From: Marinisporobacter sp.
GTDB lineage: Bacteria > Bacillota > Clostridia > Peptostreptococcales > Thermotaleaceae
DNA: 64,000 nt
NCBI GenBank assembly: GCA_025210525.1
Contig: JAOARP010000060.1
Location: 57,985-121,984 of the forward strand
Direction: 5' to 3'
In this document: positions 24,976 through 34,388 of the stretch, piece by piece
Layout: each line of letters begins with the position of its first letter
Position numbering within the stretch: the stretch's first letter is position 1
Made by a program: the position numbers and the translations under genes
Notes under the pieces: generated by a model
Seen by the model: only the letters and a program-made list of their open reading frames with translations
Databases searched by the model: none
Told to the model about the DNA's origin: nothing

Positions 24976-26271
24976 ATGAATTATCAAGAGGCTTTAGATT
25001 ATATTCATGATACTTATAAGTTTGGAAGTAAACTAGGACTTGAAAATATTACGTACCTATTAGATTTAATGGGCAACCCTCATGAAAGCTTAAAAGTCAT
25101 TCATGTAGCAGGGACAAATGGAAAGGGATCTACATCTAACTTTATTGCCCATGTGCTTATGGAGGAAGGGTATAAGGTGGGGCTTTATACATCTCCATAT
25201 CTAGAAGAATTTACAGAAAGGATTCGTGTAGATGGAAAAAATATTCCTAAAGCTGATTTAGCAGAGGTTACAGATTATGTAAGGGAGAAAGTTCTTCAAA
25301 TGGTTGAGAGGGGAATGAATCATCCTACAGAATTTGAAATTGTAACAGCCATTGGTTTTGAATATTTTAAAAGGCAAAAGGTAGATTTTTTAGTATTAGA
25401 AGTTGGTATGGGAGGAAGATTTGACGCTACCAATGTTATCAAAAATCCATTAGTATCTGTAATTACCCCAATAGATTTGGATCATATAGATTATTTAGGA
25501 GATACTTTAGATAAGATCGCTTTTGAAAAAGCAGGAATTATCAAAGAAAATAATTATGCAGTAAGTTATCCTCAAAAAATAGAGGGTATGAGAGTGATTG
25601 AAGAGGTTTGTAAAAAAAGGAATACATATCTTTTCAAAGCATCTATTGAGACCATTGAAATAGTAGAACAATCAGATAGAGGACAAAGCTTTTATGCTTT
25701 TTATGGAAATGAAAAATTAAAGCTAGATATAGCTATGCTTGGAGATCATCAAATAGAGAATGCAACAGTAGCATTAACTGCTTTATCTATTTTAGAAAAG
25801 TACTATTATGTGAGAATATCAAAAAAAGCATTAGCAAAGGGTTTTAAGAAGGCTATTTGGCCAGGTAGACTTGAGATCATGAGAAGAGATCCTATGGTAC
25901 TCATTGATGGAGCACATAACCTTCAAGGAATGAAAGCTTTAGCAAAAGTGTTAAAGAAATTATTTAAAGGGAAAAATATTATATTAGCTTTAGGCATCTT
26001 AGCTGATAAAGATCCTAAGATGATTGAAGAAATCGTTCCTCTTGCAAAGTCATTGGTTCTTACAAAACCCAATAATCCTAGAGCTATGTCTGTGGAGAAG
26101 CTAAAAGAAAAAACAGAGCATTTTCATAAACCAACTATTATGAAAGAAAAAATTTCAGATGCAGTAGAGGAAGCTATCTCCATGGTGAAATCTGAAGAAG
26201 TAGTAGTATTTGCAGGTTCTTTGTATATGATTGGAGAAGTAAGAACTATACTTAAAAACATGAATATGTAG
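24976..26271 (+). CDS. folC: folylpolyglutamate/dihydrofolate synthase
   Basis: 431 residues from the ATG at 24976, which has GGGGGA 5 nt upstream and gives the family-typical N-terminus MNYQEALDYIHDTYKFGSKL; an upstream ATG (24934) has no SD. Mur-ligase-fold motifs are the P-loop VAGTNGKGSTSNFI, the omega loop LYTSPYLEEFTERIR, VLEVGMGGRFDATNVI and DGAHNLQG. It adds glutamate to folates in the cytosol, essential for one-carbon metabolism. valS-folC adjacency is common in Firmicutes. Confidence 0.95.
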   Translation: MNYQEALDYIHDTYKFGSKLGLENITYLLDLMGNPHESLKVIHVAGTNGKGSTSNFIAHVLMEEGYKVGLYTSPYLEEFTERIRVDGKNIPKADLAEVTDYVREKVLQMVERGMNHPTEFEIVTAIGFEYFKRQKVDFLVLEVGMGGRFDATNVIKNPLVSVITPIDLDHIDYLGDTLDKIAFEKAGIIKENNYAVSYPQKIEGMRVIEEVCKKRNTYLFKASIETIEIVEQSDRGQSFYAFYGNEKLKLDIAMLGDHQIENATVALTALSILEKYYYVRISKKALAKGFKKAIWPGRLEIMRRDPMVLIDGAHNLQGMKALAKVLKKLFKGKNIILALGILADKDPKMIEEIVPLAKSLVLTKPNNPRAMSVEKLKEKTEHFHKPTIMKEKISDAVEEAISMVKSEEVVVFAGSLYMIGEVRTILKNMNM

Positions 26272-26284
26272 AAGGATGATCAAA

Positions 26285-28138
26285 ATGTTTGAAAATAAAA
26301 ATTATATCAAGCAATTTACAGATATGATGACAGAAGGATTTATTTTTATAGATCATCAAGGGAAAATTCAAATATATAATGAAAAAGCGAAGCAAATATT
26401 TGGAATAAAGCATCATGAGGGCATGGGACATGAGGAAGGAAAGATCTGTCCAGGAGATATTATTATCATTGGAGATAATTGTTTAGGAAAAGATGATGGA
26501 GGACTTACGCCTAAGGATTTACTCTACATTGGGATTGATGATCGGAAAATTAATATAAAGGATAGACTTATAGGAATTGGTGTGTATAAAAATAAAGAGA
26601 CTAGTCCTATATACATCCATCAAAAACAAGATGAAAAAAAAGATGATTTCATTTTAGATACAGTTTTTCAAAATATAAAAATCCATGTAAAAATAAACTT
26701 TATTAAAAAATATGTATCCATTACCGTGGAAAATAAAAGGTTTGAAATCCCTTATATGAATGCTATAGGACATATGGTGGTTCTTGATAAGGATACGAGA
26801 AATGTGAAGTTTTATCAAACAAGAGGATATACTGCCCGCGGAGAGAGTATAGCTAATTTGTTGTTAGGAAAAGATTTTAGAGCAAAAGGAAAAAATATAA
26901 AAGGGTTAGATGTAATAGGAAAAAATATATTTGATATTCATGAGAGTGGAGATACAATAAAAGAATTTTATCAAGTAGCAAGGGGGAAAGATATAAGCTA
27001 TAAGGATAAATTTACAGAGATTAATGGATTTCCCACCCTTTGTACCTTAGTTCCTGTAACCATAAAGGGAAAAAGAGTAGGAGCTGCTTTGAAGGTTGAA
27101 GATATATCTATGCTCAAAAAGGTAATAACAGAAAGAGATGAAGCATTACTTCATATTGAAGAAATGGAAAGAAAGCTAAGAGAAGAACAGGATACAAAAA
27201 ATGTATTTTCAGAAATACTAGGAGAAAGTGAAGAAATTAAGCTTGTAAAAAAATTAGCTTATAAAGCGTCTAAAACAAATTCAACGGTTTTATTGTTAGG
27301 AGAAAGTGGGACAGGGAAAAGTTTACTTGCAGAGGCAATTCATAAAGCAAGTAAATACAAAAATAAATCTTTTATACATGTGAATTGTGGAGCTATTCCT
27401 GAAGAATTATTAGAGAGTGAATTGTTTGGATATGAAAAAGGAGCTTTTACAGGAGCCAGAAGTGAAGGAAAGAGAGGACTTTTTGAAGCAGCTGATGAAG
27501 GGACTATTTTTTTAGACGAAATAGGTGAAATGAATTTATCTGTACAAGTAAAACTGCTGAAGGTTCTTCAAAATAAAACTTTTTTCCGTGTGGGGGGAAC
27601 AAAGGAAATAGTAGTAGATATAAGAATTATTGCTGCTACAAATAGAAATTTAGAAGACGAGATGAGTAAGGGAAGATTTCGTGAAGATTTATATTATAGA
27701 ATTAATGTGTTTCCTATTTGGATACCACCATTAAGGGAGAGAAAGCAAGATATCTATTTGCTTGTACACCAAATACTTCCTAAAATATGTGAACGACTAG
27801 GCTGTAAAAATAAAAACATTTCAGATGAAGCATTATATACACTTTTAGAATATGGCTGGCAAGGAAATATTAGAGAGCTTGAAAATGTTTTAGAAAGAGC
27901 AGTAAATATATCAGAAGGAAATATAATAAAACCTACACACTTAGCTATTAGAGAAAAGAAAAAAGAAGAGAAGGAAGATATAAAATCCTTAAAAGAATCT
28001 GTACAGGATGCTGAAAAAAGGATTATACAAAAAACCTTAAACCTTTATGATGGGAATAAGCTCAAAACCATGAAGGCTTTAAAAATTGGGAAGACCTCCT
28101 TTTATGAAAAGCTAAAGAAATATCATATTCGTCATTAA
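26285..28138 (+). CDS. sigma-54 enhancer-binding regulator with PAS-type sensor
   Basis: 617 residues. The ATG at 26285 is 8 nt after AAGGA; an ATG at 26276 overlaps that SD. Residues 1-60 form a PAS domain; a second sensor-like region spans about 160-290. The AAA+ domain carries Walker A GESGTGKS, the sigma-54 contact loop GAFTGA and Walker B TIFLDEIGEM. A Fis-type helix-turn-helix closes the protein (MKALKIGKTSFYEKLKKY). It starts 13 bp after folC. No -24/-12 promoter was seen next to it, so its targets are probably elsewhere. Confidence 0.92.
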   Translation: MFENKNYIKQFTDMMTEGFIFIDHQGKIQIYNEKAKQIFGIKHHEGMGHEEGKICPGDIIIIGDNCLGKDDGGLTPKDLLYIGIDDRKINIKDRLIGIGVYKNKETSPIYIHQKQDEKKDDFILDTVFQNIKIHVKINFIKKYVSITVENKRFEIPYMNAIGHMVVLDKDTRNVKFYQTRGYTARGESIANLLLGKDFRAKGKNIKGLDVIGKNIFDIHESGDTIKEFYQVARGKDISYKDKFTEINGFPTLCTLVPVTIKGKRVGAALKVEDISMLKKVITERDEALLHIEEMERKLREEQDTKNVFSEILGESEEIKLVKKLAYKASKTNSTVLLLGESGTGKSLLAEAIHKASKYKNKSFIHVNCGAIPEELLESELFGYEKGAFTGARSEGKRGLFEAADEGTIFLDEIGEMNLSVQVKLLKVLQNKTFFRVGGTKEIVVDIRIIAATNRNLEDEMSKGRFREDLYYRINVFPIWIPPLRERKQDIYLLVHQILPKICERLGCKNKNISDEALYTLLEYGWQGNIRELENVLERAVNISEGNIIKPTHLAIREKKKEEKEDIKSLKESVQDAEKRIIQKTLNLYDGNKLKTMKALKIGKTSFYEKLKKYHIRH

Positions 28139-28198
28139 AAAAGTCATAAATTGTCCTTTGATGAATATACTAAAGTATATGAAATTGGAGGTATTTTT

Positions 28199-28420
28199 AT
28201 GAAGATACTTAATTTTAGACTTTTTAAAAGACTTACAGATGAAGAGTTAATTCAAAAAATTCATGAATCCTTTAAAGAATTGAGTGTGGAAGATAAATAT
28301 TATAAAGAAAAATTAATTTATTGCGATGCTTTAATAAAAGAAGCAAAAATAAGAAATTTATGCTGTTCTAAAGAACTATTATATGGCCAGATCATATATA
28401 AAAAAAATCGCCTATCTTAG
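28199..28420 (+). CDS. hypothetical small protein
   Basis: 73 residues from the ATG at 28199, with GGAGG 7 nt upstream; the frame could be read from 28151, but without SD. The product is helical and highly charged (FKRLTDEELIQKIHESFKEL). No family recognised. A terminator overlaps its 3' end. Confidence 0.6.
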   Translation: MKILNFRLFKRLTDEELIQKIHESFKELSVEDKYYKEKLIYCDALIKEAKIRNLCCSKELLYGQIIYKKNRLS

Positions 28421-28428
28421 GCGATTTT
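28404..28428. terminator. bidirectional terminator
   Basis: A perfect 10 bp stem AAAATCGCCT/AGGCGATTTT lies between convergent genes, with A/T runs on both sides. Confidence 0.85.
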
Positions 28429-28430
28429 AT

Positions 28431-28682
28431 TTATGCGATTTCTTTTTGTAGTGCCATTAAAGCCTTTGAAAGTTGATCTGGGCAAGAAGTTGATTTATTT
28501 CCACAGGTAATTCCTCTTAATTTTGAAATAGCTTCATTTACATTCATTCCTTCAAGAAGAATGCTTAGTCCTAATGTGTTTCCAGGGCAACCACCGTGGA
28601 ATTTTACCTCTTTGATCTTATTGTTTTCTACTGAAAAAGAAATTTCTCTTGCACAAACACCAGTTGTCTTATAAACATACAT
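28431..28682 (-). CDS. TSCPD-domain protein (TIGR03905-type)
   Basis: 83 residues: YKTTGVCAREISFSVENN, FHGGCPGNTLGLSILLEGM, a middle Cys (ITCGNKSTSCPDQL) and a short helix. The four Cys and the TSCPD signature match a small protein family of unknown function that resembles the C-terminal domain of B12-dependent ribonucleotide reductases. SD AGGAGG. Possibly metal-binding. Confidence 0.88.
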   Translation of the reverse strand: MYVYKTTGVCAREISFSVENNKIKEVKFHGGCPGNTLGLSILLEGMNVNEAISKLRGITCGNKSTSCPDQLSKALMALQKEIA

Positions 28683-28832
28683 GATTAAATCCTCCTACTT
28701 AAAATATAGTCTCTAAAGATATTAATACATAAAAGAGAAAAGGTCAACAAAAAGAATTCACAACAAATGAATCTATGCATAAAATGATAGAAAGGAAATG
28801 GAAAATATTTGACTGATTTTAGGGGGGAAGGG

Positions 28833-29774
28833 ATGGGAAATAACTTTGAAAATATGCTATTTATAGCCAATATGGGAGAGGATACGATTTCTGTTGTGGA
28901 TTTAATGAATATGAAAGAGTATTATAAAATAGGACTAAATGAGGACTATTTTTATAAAATGAGGAAACCAGCCCTTGGACCACATCATATGATTATTGAT
29001 TACAATAAAAAATATATTTATATGACTAATTCACACAGTGGGAGTATTAGTATTGTTGATTTAATTGAAAATAAGATTATTGACAATATTTATGTAGGTA
29101 GTTGTCCAAGTCATATGGTTTTGAGTAAAAAAAATAAAACCATCTATGTTTCTAATACGGATTCAAATTCTATTTCTGTGATTAGTACAGAAAAAAGGGG
29201 ACTATTAGCACAAATACCTGTTGGAAGGATGCCTCATGATATTCAGCTAAGTAAAGATCATAAAAAACTTTATGTGGTGAATGTAGATTCAAGTACCCTA
29301 ACTATTATTGATACCATTACAAACGATACAGAAGGAACGATATATGTTCATGAAAACCCTTATCATATGGTATTGAATAAGGATGGTAGCTTAATATTTA
29401 TTGTAAATACAAGCTTTTCAAGTAGAGAAGGTGGTAGTGTAACCATTTTAAACAGTAAAGATCTAAAAGTGATAGATCGAATAAGAATAGGAAAAATGCC
29501 TATAGAAGCAGTGATCGGGAAGGATGAAAATATTTTATATATTACAGATGCAGAATTAAATGCTATCCATATTTTAAATATAAAAGAAAAGAGACTGATG
29601 GATCGTATTTTTGTAGGGAGAATGCCAGGAAGCATTAGAAAGGATCAGAAAGGAAAATACTTATTTGTAGGGAATATGCAAGATAATAGTATAACTATCG
29701 TTGATAGGAAGGCACTGAAAATTTTAAAAACTATTCCTGTAGGGATCGAACCGAATGGAATTATATGTATATAA
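28833..29774 (+). CDS. cytoplasmic YVTN-type beta-propeller repeat protein
   Basis: 313 residues from the ATG at 28833 (AGGGGGG SD); an upstream TTG (28809) is less likely. About seven repeats of roughly 42 residues follow the pattern KxIYVSNxxSNSISVI...IPVGRMPHDIxLS, the YVTN/lactonase-like propeller signature. Unlike many relatives it has no signal peptide or anchor, so it should be cytosolic unless exported by another route. Ligand and role unknown. Confidence 0.85.
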   Translation: MGNNFENMLFIANMGEDTISVVDLMNMKEYYKIGLNEDYFYKMRKPALGPHHMIIDYNKKYIYMTNSHSGSISIVDLIENKIIDNIYVGSCPSHMVLSKKNKTIYVSNTDSNSISVISTEKRGLLAQIPVGRMPHDIQLSKDHKKLYVVNVDSSTLTIIDTITNDTEGTIYVHENPYHMVLNKDGSLIFIVNTSFSSREGGSVTILNSKDLKVIDRIRIGKMPIEAVIGKDENILYITDAELNAIHILNIKEKRLMDRIFVGRMPGSIRKDQKGKYLFVGNMQDNSITIVDRKALKILKTIPVGIEPNGIICI

Positions 29775-29809
29775 CCCCCTTTTGGCTAAAAGCATATAAA
29801 GGGGGTTAT
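29771..29809. terminator. bidirectional terminator
   Basis: A perfect 12 bp stem ATAACCCCCTTT/AAAGGGGGTTAT lies between the propeller and DUF4364 genes. Confidence 0.8.
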
Positions 29810-30336
29810 GGTTCTATTAAGAGATTAATAATTTGCCCGTAGAGATTTTGAGCTTCTTTTTTCCATTTATCACAGATTTGCTTTGCATGTTTGTTAGAAA
29901 CCACATTTAATTTTAAGTCGATTAAAGTAATATTGTTTTCAGTTACTTTTAAATCAACCATATAGTCATTTTCGTTTTCTTTTGCATAGCTTGCTGTGAC
30001 TTGTCTTTCTTTGAGTAACTTTTTTTTCTTTTCTTCAATAGATTTTTCTAATGTACTAATTAAGTCATTTGATAATCTATTTTCAAAATATTGTAGCGTG
30101 CGTTTTCCTTTTTCTGTTATTACATAGAAGAAACCATTATTGCTTTCGCTGTACTCAAGCATGCCAGTATCTGTAAGTTCTCCAAGGAATTGTTGTAATG
30201 AAAAATAGTTCATATAGTCTTTTTCCATGACAAATTGTGTGATTTGTGCATTTGTAAGAGCCATAGAAAATTTATCAAATATGTATAACAATAGTAGCTT
30301 ATGTTCAGCTAATCGTTGTGTGTTGTTATCAAACAT
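29806..30336 (-). CDS. DUF4364 family protein
   Basis: 176 residues. The N-terminal 85 residues are a winged-helix-like segment (NAQITQFVMEKDYMNYFSLQQFLGELTDTGMLEY), followed by a basic coiled stretch and a C-terminal beta-rich part. This matches DUF4364, a small cytosolic family restricted mostly to Clostridia, of unknown function and probably DNA-binding. SD AGGTGAG. Confidence 0.85.
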   Translation of the reverse strand: MFDNNTQRLAEHKLLLLYIFDKFSMALTNAQITQFVMEKDYMNYFSLQQFLGELTDTGMLEYSESNNGFFYVITEKGKRTLQYFENRLSNDLISTLEKSIEEKKKKLLKERQVTASYAKENENDYMVDLKVTENNITLIDLKLNVVSNKHAKQICDKWKKEAQNLYGQIINLLIEP

Positions 30337-30400
30337 TATCTCACCTGCTTGCAGAGTTTTCTATATAGATTATAGCATATTCTCAGTAAAAAGGAAAAAA

Positions 30401-30440
30401 ATAAAAGGAGAAATGATGAAATCATTTCTCCTTTTATTTA
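30401..30440. terminator. terminator of the SASP gene
   Basis: A perfect 17 bp palindromic stem with a 3 nt loop (30401-30417 with 30421-30437); a T-rich tail follows on the minus strand. Confidence 0.88.
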
Positions 30441-30444
30441 TATT

Positions 30445-30648
30445 TTATTTACCAGCCATATTTCTTTCAGCAGCTTCAACTAATCGTTTAGTCATGTATC
30501 CACCAACATAACCATTTTGTCTAGAAGTTAAATTTCCTTTATCCATACTTTCATAGTTTGCAAGACCAAGTTCACCAGCAATTTCAGCTTTCATTTGATT
30601 TAAAGCCATTCTAGCTTCAGGAACAACTGCTTTATTATTATTTGCCAT
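30445..30648 (-). CDS. alpha/beta-type small acid-soluble spore protein
   Basis: 67 residues with both SASP signatures: the germination-protease site region ELGLANYE and the DNA-binding stretch GNLTSRQNGYVGGYMTKRLVE. It coats and protects forespore DNA and is degraded on germination. SD AGGAGGG. The 5' region contains a CAACATC/GATGTTG hairpin (30678-30695) that may lie in its leader. Expected SigG control; no clear SigG promoter could be fixed by eye. Confidence 0.95.
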   Translation of the reverse strand: MANNNKAVVPEARMALNQMKAEIAGELGLANYESMDKGNLTSRQNGYVGGYMTKRLVEAAERNMAGK

Positions 30649-30841
30649 TATTTTTCCCTCCTAGTAAAGTTTTAAATCAACATCTTTTGATGTTGTACTA
30701 TTAATTTAACCAAATAAAAAAAGAAATATGTTAGTATATTCTGTAATGTAGTATAATTATTGGGGAAAATGAAAAAAATAATTAAATTTACTTTTTTGTG
30801 ATTGTTTTATATGAAAAACTTCAAAAGTAGTTTGATGGATT

Positions 30842-30869
30842 TTGACTATTTATGTGTATAAATCATAAT
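30842..30869 (+). promoter_or_regulatory. promoter before the QueG-like gene
   Basis: TTGACT (30842-30847), 16 bp, CATAAT (30864-30869). Confidence 0.55.
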
Positions 30870-30899
30870 AAAATAAAAATGTAAAGGAAGGAAATGTTT

Positions 30900-31589
30900 A
30901 TGAATCAAACAAATGATTTAAAACAAAAAATAAAAGAGTGGGGTGCATCAAAAGTAGGATTTGGCTATGTAGAAGATGTATTACCTGAAAATCTTAAACA
31001 TCTAAAAACAGGGATTTCTATTGCTATTAGATTATCTGATGAAATTATTAGTCAAATAGAAGATCTACCAACTCATACTTATTTTCACCATTATCGAACG
31101 GTAAATGCTTTTATCGATCAGGTCACATTAAAAATTGCACTAAAGCTTCAAAATATGGGATATTTAGCTATGCCTATTCCAGCATCTCAAAGTGTAAATA
31201 TAGATGGAAAAAAATATAGAGGAATTTTTCAGCATAGAACAGCAGCTACAAGAGCAGGAATTGGATGGATTGGAAAAAATGCTTGTTTGGTGACAGATGA
31301 ATTTGGACCAAGAGTAAGACTTGGAACGGTTTTAACAAATATGAAGGTTGATTATGATGAACCTATTACAGGGTCTAAATGTGGAGATTGTAAAAAATGT
31401 GTAGAGACTTGTCCCTCATTAGCCCTTCGAGGAGGATTATGGGTTCCAGAAATGAAAAGAGAAGAATTAGTAGATGCAAGGGCTTGTAGTATGCATATGC
31501 ATAATCATTATCAACATATTGGAAGAGGGGTAGTATGTGGACTTTGTATAAGAGTATGTCCAAGAGGGACAGAAGTGTTAAAAAGATAG
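30900..31589 (+). CDS. 4Fe-4S double-cluster protein, epoxyqueuosine-reductase-like
   Basis: 229 residues from the ATG at 30900, 8 nt after AAAGGAAGG. The middle part (AATRAGIGWIGKNACLVTDEFGPRVRLGTVLT) is the QueG-like core, and the C-terminus has two ferredoxin-type cysteine sets (CGDCKKCVETCPS and CGLCIRVCPRG). It is shorter than QueG (about 300-380 residues) and lacks the HEAT-like extension, so it belongs to the shortened QueG-related proteins of unknown substrate found in anaerobes rather than to QueG itself. Confidence 0.82.
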   Translation: MNQTNDLKQKIKEWGASKVGFGYVEDVLPENLKHLKTGISIAIRLSDEIISQIEDLPTHTYFHHYRTVNAFIDQVTLKIALKLQNMGYLAMPIPASQSVNIDGKKYRGIFQHRTAATRAGIGWIGKNACLVTDEFGPRVRLGTVLTNMKVDYDEPITGSKCGDCKKCVETCPSLALRGGLWVPEMKREELVDARACSMHMHNHYQHIGRGVVCGLCIRVCPRGTEVLKR

Positions 31590-31608
31590 GGTAGAAATAC
31601 TACCCTAT
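31586..31608. terminator. shared hairpin
   Basis: A perfect 9 bp stem ATAGGGTAG/CTACCCTAT; on the minus strand it is followed by CTTTTTAA, terminating the small basic gene. Confidence 0.65.
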
Positions 31609-31793
31609 GTTAATTTCCTATCCATCTTTACTTTTACATCTTTTCTAGTACCATGTGAATGATGGTTTTCTAATTGAGTTTTTTGAGATTTCGGTTCGTG
31701 AAGAAAATGCCTTTCTTCGGTTTTGAAGGTTCTTCGACCTGATTCTACTCGACGTCCTTTTATATTGGTATAACCGCTTCTTATAATAGACAA
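31605..31793 (-). CDS. possible small basic protein
   Basis: 62 residues starting with TTG at 31793, 7 nt after AGGAGG. The product is very basic, rich in Arg, Lys and His (GRRVESGRRTFKTEERHFL), with no hydrophobic core. The SD and the terminator behind it favour a real gene, but the composition is unusual and no family is recognised. A nucleic-acid-binding or spore protein are possibilities. Confidence 0.45.
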   Translation of the reverse strand: MSIIRSGYTNIKGRRVESGRRTFKTEERHFLHEPKSQKTQLENHHSHGTRKDVKVKMDRKLT

Positions 31794-32039
31794 GAAAAAA
31801 CCTCCTTAAAAGATTTTGAATGCTTTTGCATTCATTTTTAGTTTTTGTCTTATTATAAAAATTATGTCTTGTAAAAATTTGATGCTGTGAAAAATAAAAA
31901 TTGATGGTAATTTTATTGATAAAATTTTACAAAAACCAATTAATTTCTAGTTTTTCTAAGGTTTGCAAACTAGATTATATAGAGGGACTATTATATAATA
32001 ATACTAGGAACATAAAAATGAGGGAGGATTACAACAAAT

Positions 32040-33131
32040 ATGAACAAAAAAATTATTGCATTAACGATTTCAGCAAGTTTATTGATTACTGGATGCGCTA
32101 CAACAACTTCCCCAAAGATTGAAAAAGAAGAAAAAGAGGTTGTTCAAGTAGAGAAAGACCAAGAAGTTCAGGAAAAGAAAAAGGAAGAAAAGAAAGAAAT
32201 TGACCTACAAAAAGTAAAGCCTAATGAAGCAGGTCAAGTGATGGTACTTATGTATCATAGTATAGCAGAACCAGAGGCTGAATTTACAAGAACACCAGAA
32301 AATTTTAGAAAAGATTTAAGTTATTTATACGAAAAAGGATATAGACCCATTAGTCTAAAGGATTATGTATCAGGAAATATTACAACAGAGGCAGGATTTA
32401 CACCTATTGTATTAACTTTTGATGATGGATGGCAAAATAATTTTAATTTGATACAAGATGAAAAAGGAGAGTGGGTAATAGACCCAGATTGTGCTGTTGC
32501 AATCCTTGAAGCGTTTAATAAGAAACATCCAGATTTCCCCTTAGAAGTTACTTTTTTTGTGAATAATAATATTCCTTTTGGACAAAAAGAACATTTAGAG
32601 TATAAGCTAAAATATATTGTTGAAAAGGGCATGGATATAGGAAATCATACAGCTACCCATGTAAACTATAAAAATACAGATGCGGAAAGGATTCAGAAGG
32701 AGTTAGGAATTGTCGTGAAATTAGTAAAAGAGTATCTACCTAATTATGAAGTAAATACTCAAGCCCTTCCATTTGGATCAAGACCAAAGGACAAAGGACT
32801 ATATAAATATTTAGCTTCAGGAAGCTATGAGGATATCACTTATAATAATATTGCAATCTTAAATGTAGGATGGGACCCCTATAAATCTCCTTACCATACA
32901 AAATTTGATCCATTATCTATTCATAGAGTAAGAGGAAGTGATCTTCAAAAGTATGTACAAGGGGTAGGGATGTATGACTGGATGGAACATTTTGAAAAAG
33001 GAAATCGAGTAAGATTTGTATCTGATGGAGATCCAGATGTAGTGACAATTCCTGAAAATTATAAGAAGGTAATTGACCCTCAAAAAACAGGAAATAAAGA
33101 AATAAAAACATATGTATTGGAAAAACAATAA
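32040..33131 (+). CDS. polysaccharide deacetylase lipoprotein
   Basis: 363 residues. Signal peptide with lipobox ITGC, then a charged Lys/Glu-rich spacer (residues 25-60) that would reach through the cell wall, then a NodB-type deacetylase domain: VMVLMYHSI, the catalytic Asp pair TFDDGW and the metal-binding GNHTATHVNY. It likely removes N-acetyl groups from peptidoglycan or another surface glycan. The insertion between the first and second NodB motifs is long. SD GGGAGG. Confidence 0.88.
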   Translation: MNKKIIALTISASLLITGCATTTSPKIEKEEKEVVQVEKDQEVQEKKKEEKKEIDLQKVKPNEAGQVMVLMYHSIAEPEAEFTRTPENFRKDLSYLYEKGYRPISLKDYVSGNITTEAGFTPIVLTFDDGWQNNFNLIQDEKGEWVIDPDCAVAILEAFNKKHPDFPLEVTFFVNNNIPFGQKEHLEYKLKYIVEKGMDIGNHTATHVNYKNTDAERIQKELGIVVKLVKEYLPNYEVNTQALPFGSRPKDKGLYKYLASGSYEDITYNNIAILNVGWDPYKSPYHTKFDPLSIHRVRGSDLQKYVQGVGMYDWMEHFEKGNRVRFVSDGDPDVVTIPENYKKVIDPQKTGNKEIKTYVLEKQ

Positions 33132-33160
33132 GATAGCCATGGCTATCTTATTATTTTTTT
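33127..33160. terminator. bidirectional terminator
   Basis: A perfect 12 bp stem AATAAGATAGCC/GGCTATCTTATT with a 2 nt loop and T7 on the plus strand. Confidence 0.82.
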
Positions 33161-34072
33161 AGAGACAATTACAAATAATTTTACAAAAGGAAGTAATAAT
33201 ATGACATTGAATAGATTGAATAAAGTATGAGCATTAGCGATTTGTCTTATGGAATTGAGTGGTGTTAGAGAAAATACAAAACAAGAAAAAAAGTTTATAA
33301 AAGGATATAAAAGAAGGGTTCCTGTTACATTAAATAAAAGGTGAATGATAGCAGCTCTTTTTCCATTTTTATTTGTAGCCATACTCGAAAAGAGGGTTGT
33401 AACACAGGTACCAACATTTTGTCCCATAATAATAGGCATCGCTTGATAAACATTGATAAGACCTATATGGGCAAGGCCTTGCAATGTAGCAATAGAAGTA
33501 CTACTGCTTTGAATGATCGCAGTAGTCATAGCACCTATAAAAATCCCTTTTAAAGGCTGCTCTTCTATAGAAATCATTAATGATTTAAAGTGCATTAAAT
33601 CTTTTAAAGGATTTAATGAAGCTATCATTAGCTTTATTCCTAAAAAGAGAAATGAAAAAGCAATCAAAAGTTTACCTATATTTTTAGATGAAGGATTCCA
33701 TCTTAAGAAAAATAAAAAAACGCCTAAAAAGAGTATATGGGGAATAATAGTGAAAAAATCAAAGCTTATAAGCTGTGCTGTAAAAGTAGTTCCTATATTT
33801 GCCCCCATCAAAACAAAGGTTGCTTGATAAAGATTCATTGCGCTAGCATTTACTAAAGATACAACTAATATGGAAGTAGCACTACTGCTTTGCATAAGTG
33901 CTGTTACCATAATTCCTGAGAATATACCTAGCAAAGGATGAATGGTGAGCGTGGCAATGAAATTTTTCAATCTTTTACTATATAAAGCTTTTATAGAATG
34001 AGTAAGGAATAGCATGCCCACAAAAAAAAGCATGATTCCACAAAGGGTGCCTATTAAAATAGAAAATAGCAT
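33143..34072 (-). CDS. Na/Pi-cotransporter family protein (NptA-like), short form
   Basis: 309 residues, eight or so helices. Two inverted QSSS repeats mark the Na/Pi cotransporter family: ALMQSSSATSILVVSLVNA and AIIQSSSTSIATLQGLA, each followed by a GANIGTT or GQNVGTC motif. The cytosolic PhoU-like C-terminal domain of full-length relatives (about 530-550 residues) is absent, as in several short clostridial versions. It probably moves phosphate with sodium. Its start and SD lie within a sequence that is repeated at 43789. Confidence 0.88.
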   Translation of the reverse strand: MLFSILIGTLCGIMLFFVGMLFLTHSIKALYSKRLKNFIATLTIHPLLGIFSGIMVTALMQSSSATSILVVSLVNASAMNLYQATFVLMGANIGTTFTAQLISFDFFTIIPHILFLGVFLFFLRWNPSSKNIGKLLIAFSFLFLGIKLMIASLNPLKDLMHFKSLMISIEEQPLKGIFIGAMTTAIIQSSSTSIATLQGLAHIGLINVYQAMPIIMGQNVGTCVTTLFSSMATNKNGKRAAIIHLLFNVTGTLLLYPFINFFSCFVFSLTPLNSIRQIANAHTLFNLFNVILLLPFVKLFVIVSKKIIR

Positions 34073-34158
34073 AAAATTTTTCTCCTTTTTAAATATTTCA
34101 ATATTATGTTTATAGCATTACAAATTTTTATATACCTAAAAATATTCAAAAATAGTAG
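34070..34158. repeat. direct repeat copy 1 (left flank of 9.7 kb island)
   Basis: 89 bp that recur at 43789-43878 in the same orientation with only three differences (one inserted G, C to A, T to C). The copy contains the start codon and SD of the Na/Pi symporter gene and its upstream region. It is followed at 34171-34200 by a 27/30 match to the beginning of pdaB (43954-43983). Confidence 0.92.
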
Positions 34159-34170
34159 TGGATTAGGATA

Positions 34171-34200
34171 ATGGATTATTAAATGAAAGCTTGTTTTAAG
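34171..34200 (+). pseudogene. vestige of the pdaB 5' end
   Basis: Thirty bases match the pdaB start region at 43954-43983 in 27 positions, but without SD or start codon and with a stop in frame. About 70 bp of the pdaB leader are missing between the repeat and this vestige. The rest of 34201-34388 holds no gene or clear promoter that I can see. Confidence 0.7.
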
Positions 34201-34388
34201 CATTTAAATAAAAAATCATGATAACAATTAGCTGATTTATGATAAGAATATTTACAATATAGAAAATTTTATATAAAATACAAAGTAAAATTAACGTAAA
34301 TACATGAGAAAAGCACGGAATACATCAATAAAAGGAAGAATATAGAAGAACCTATAGCAAAAAATATTAATAAGAAAGAGCGTGTTTT

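Noticed and set aside
33513..33827. 104-residue frame antisense to the Na/Pi symporter gene
   Set aside because: No SD, and the minus-strand gene has clear QSSS family motifs over the same bases.
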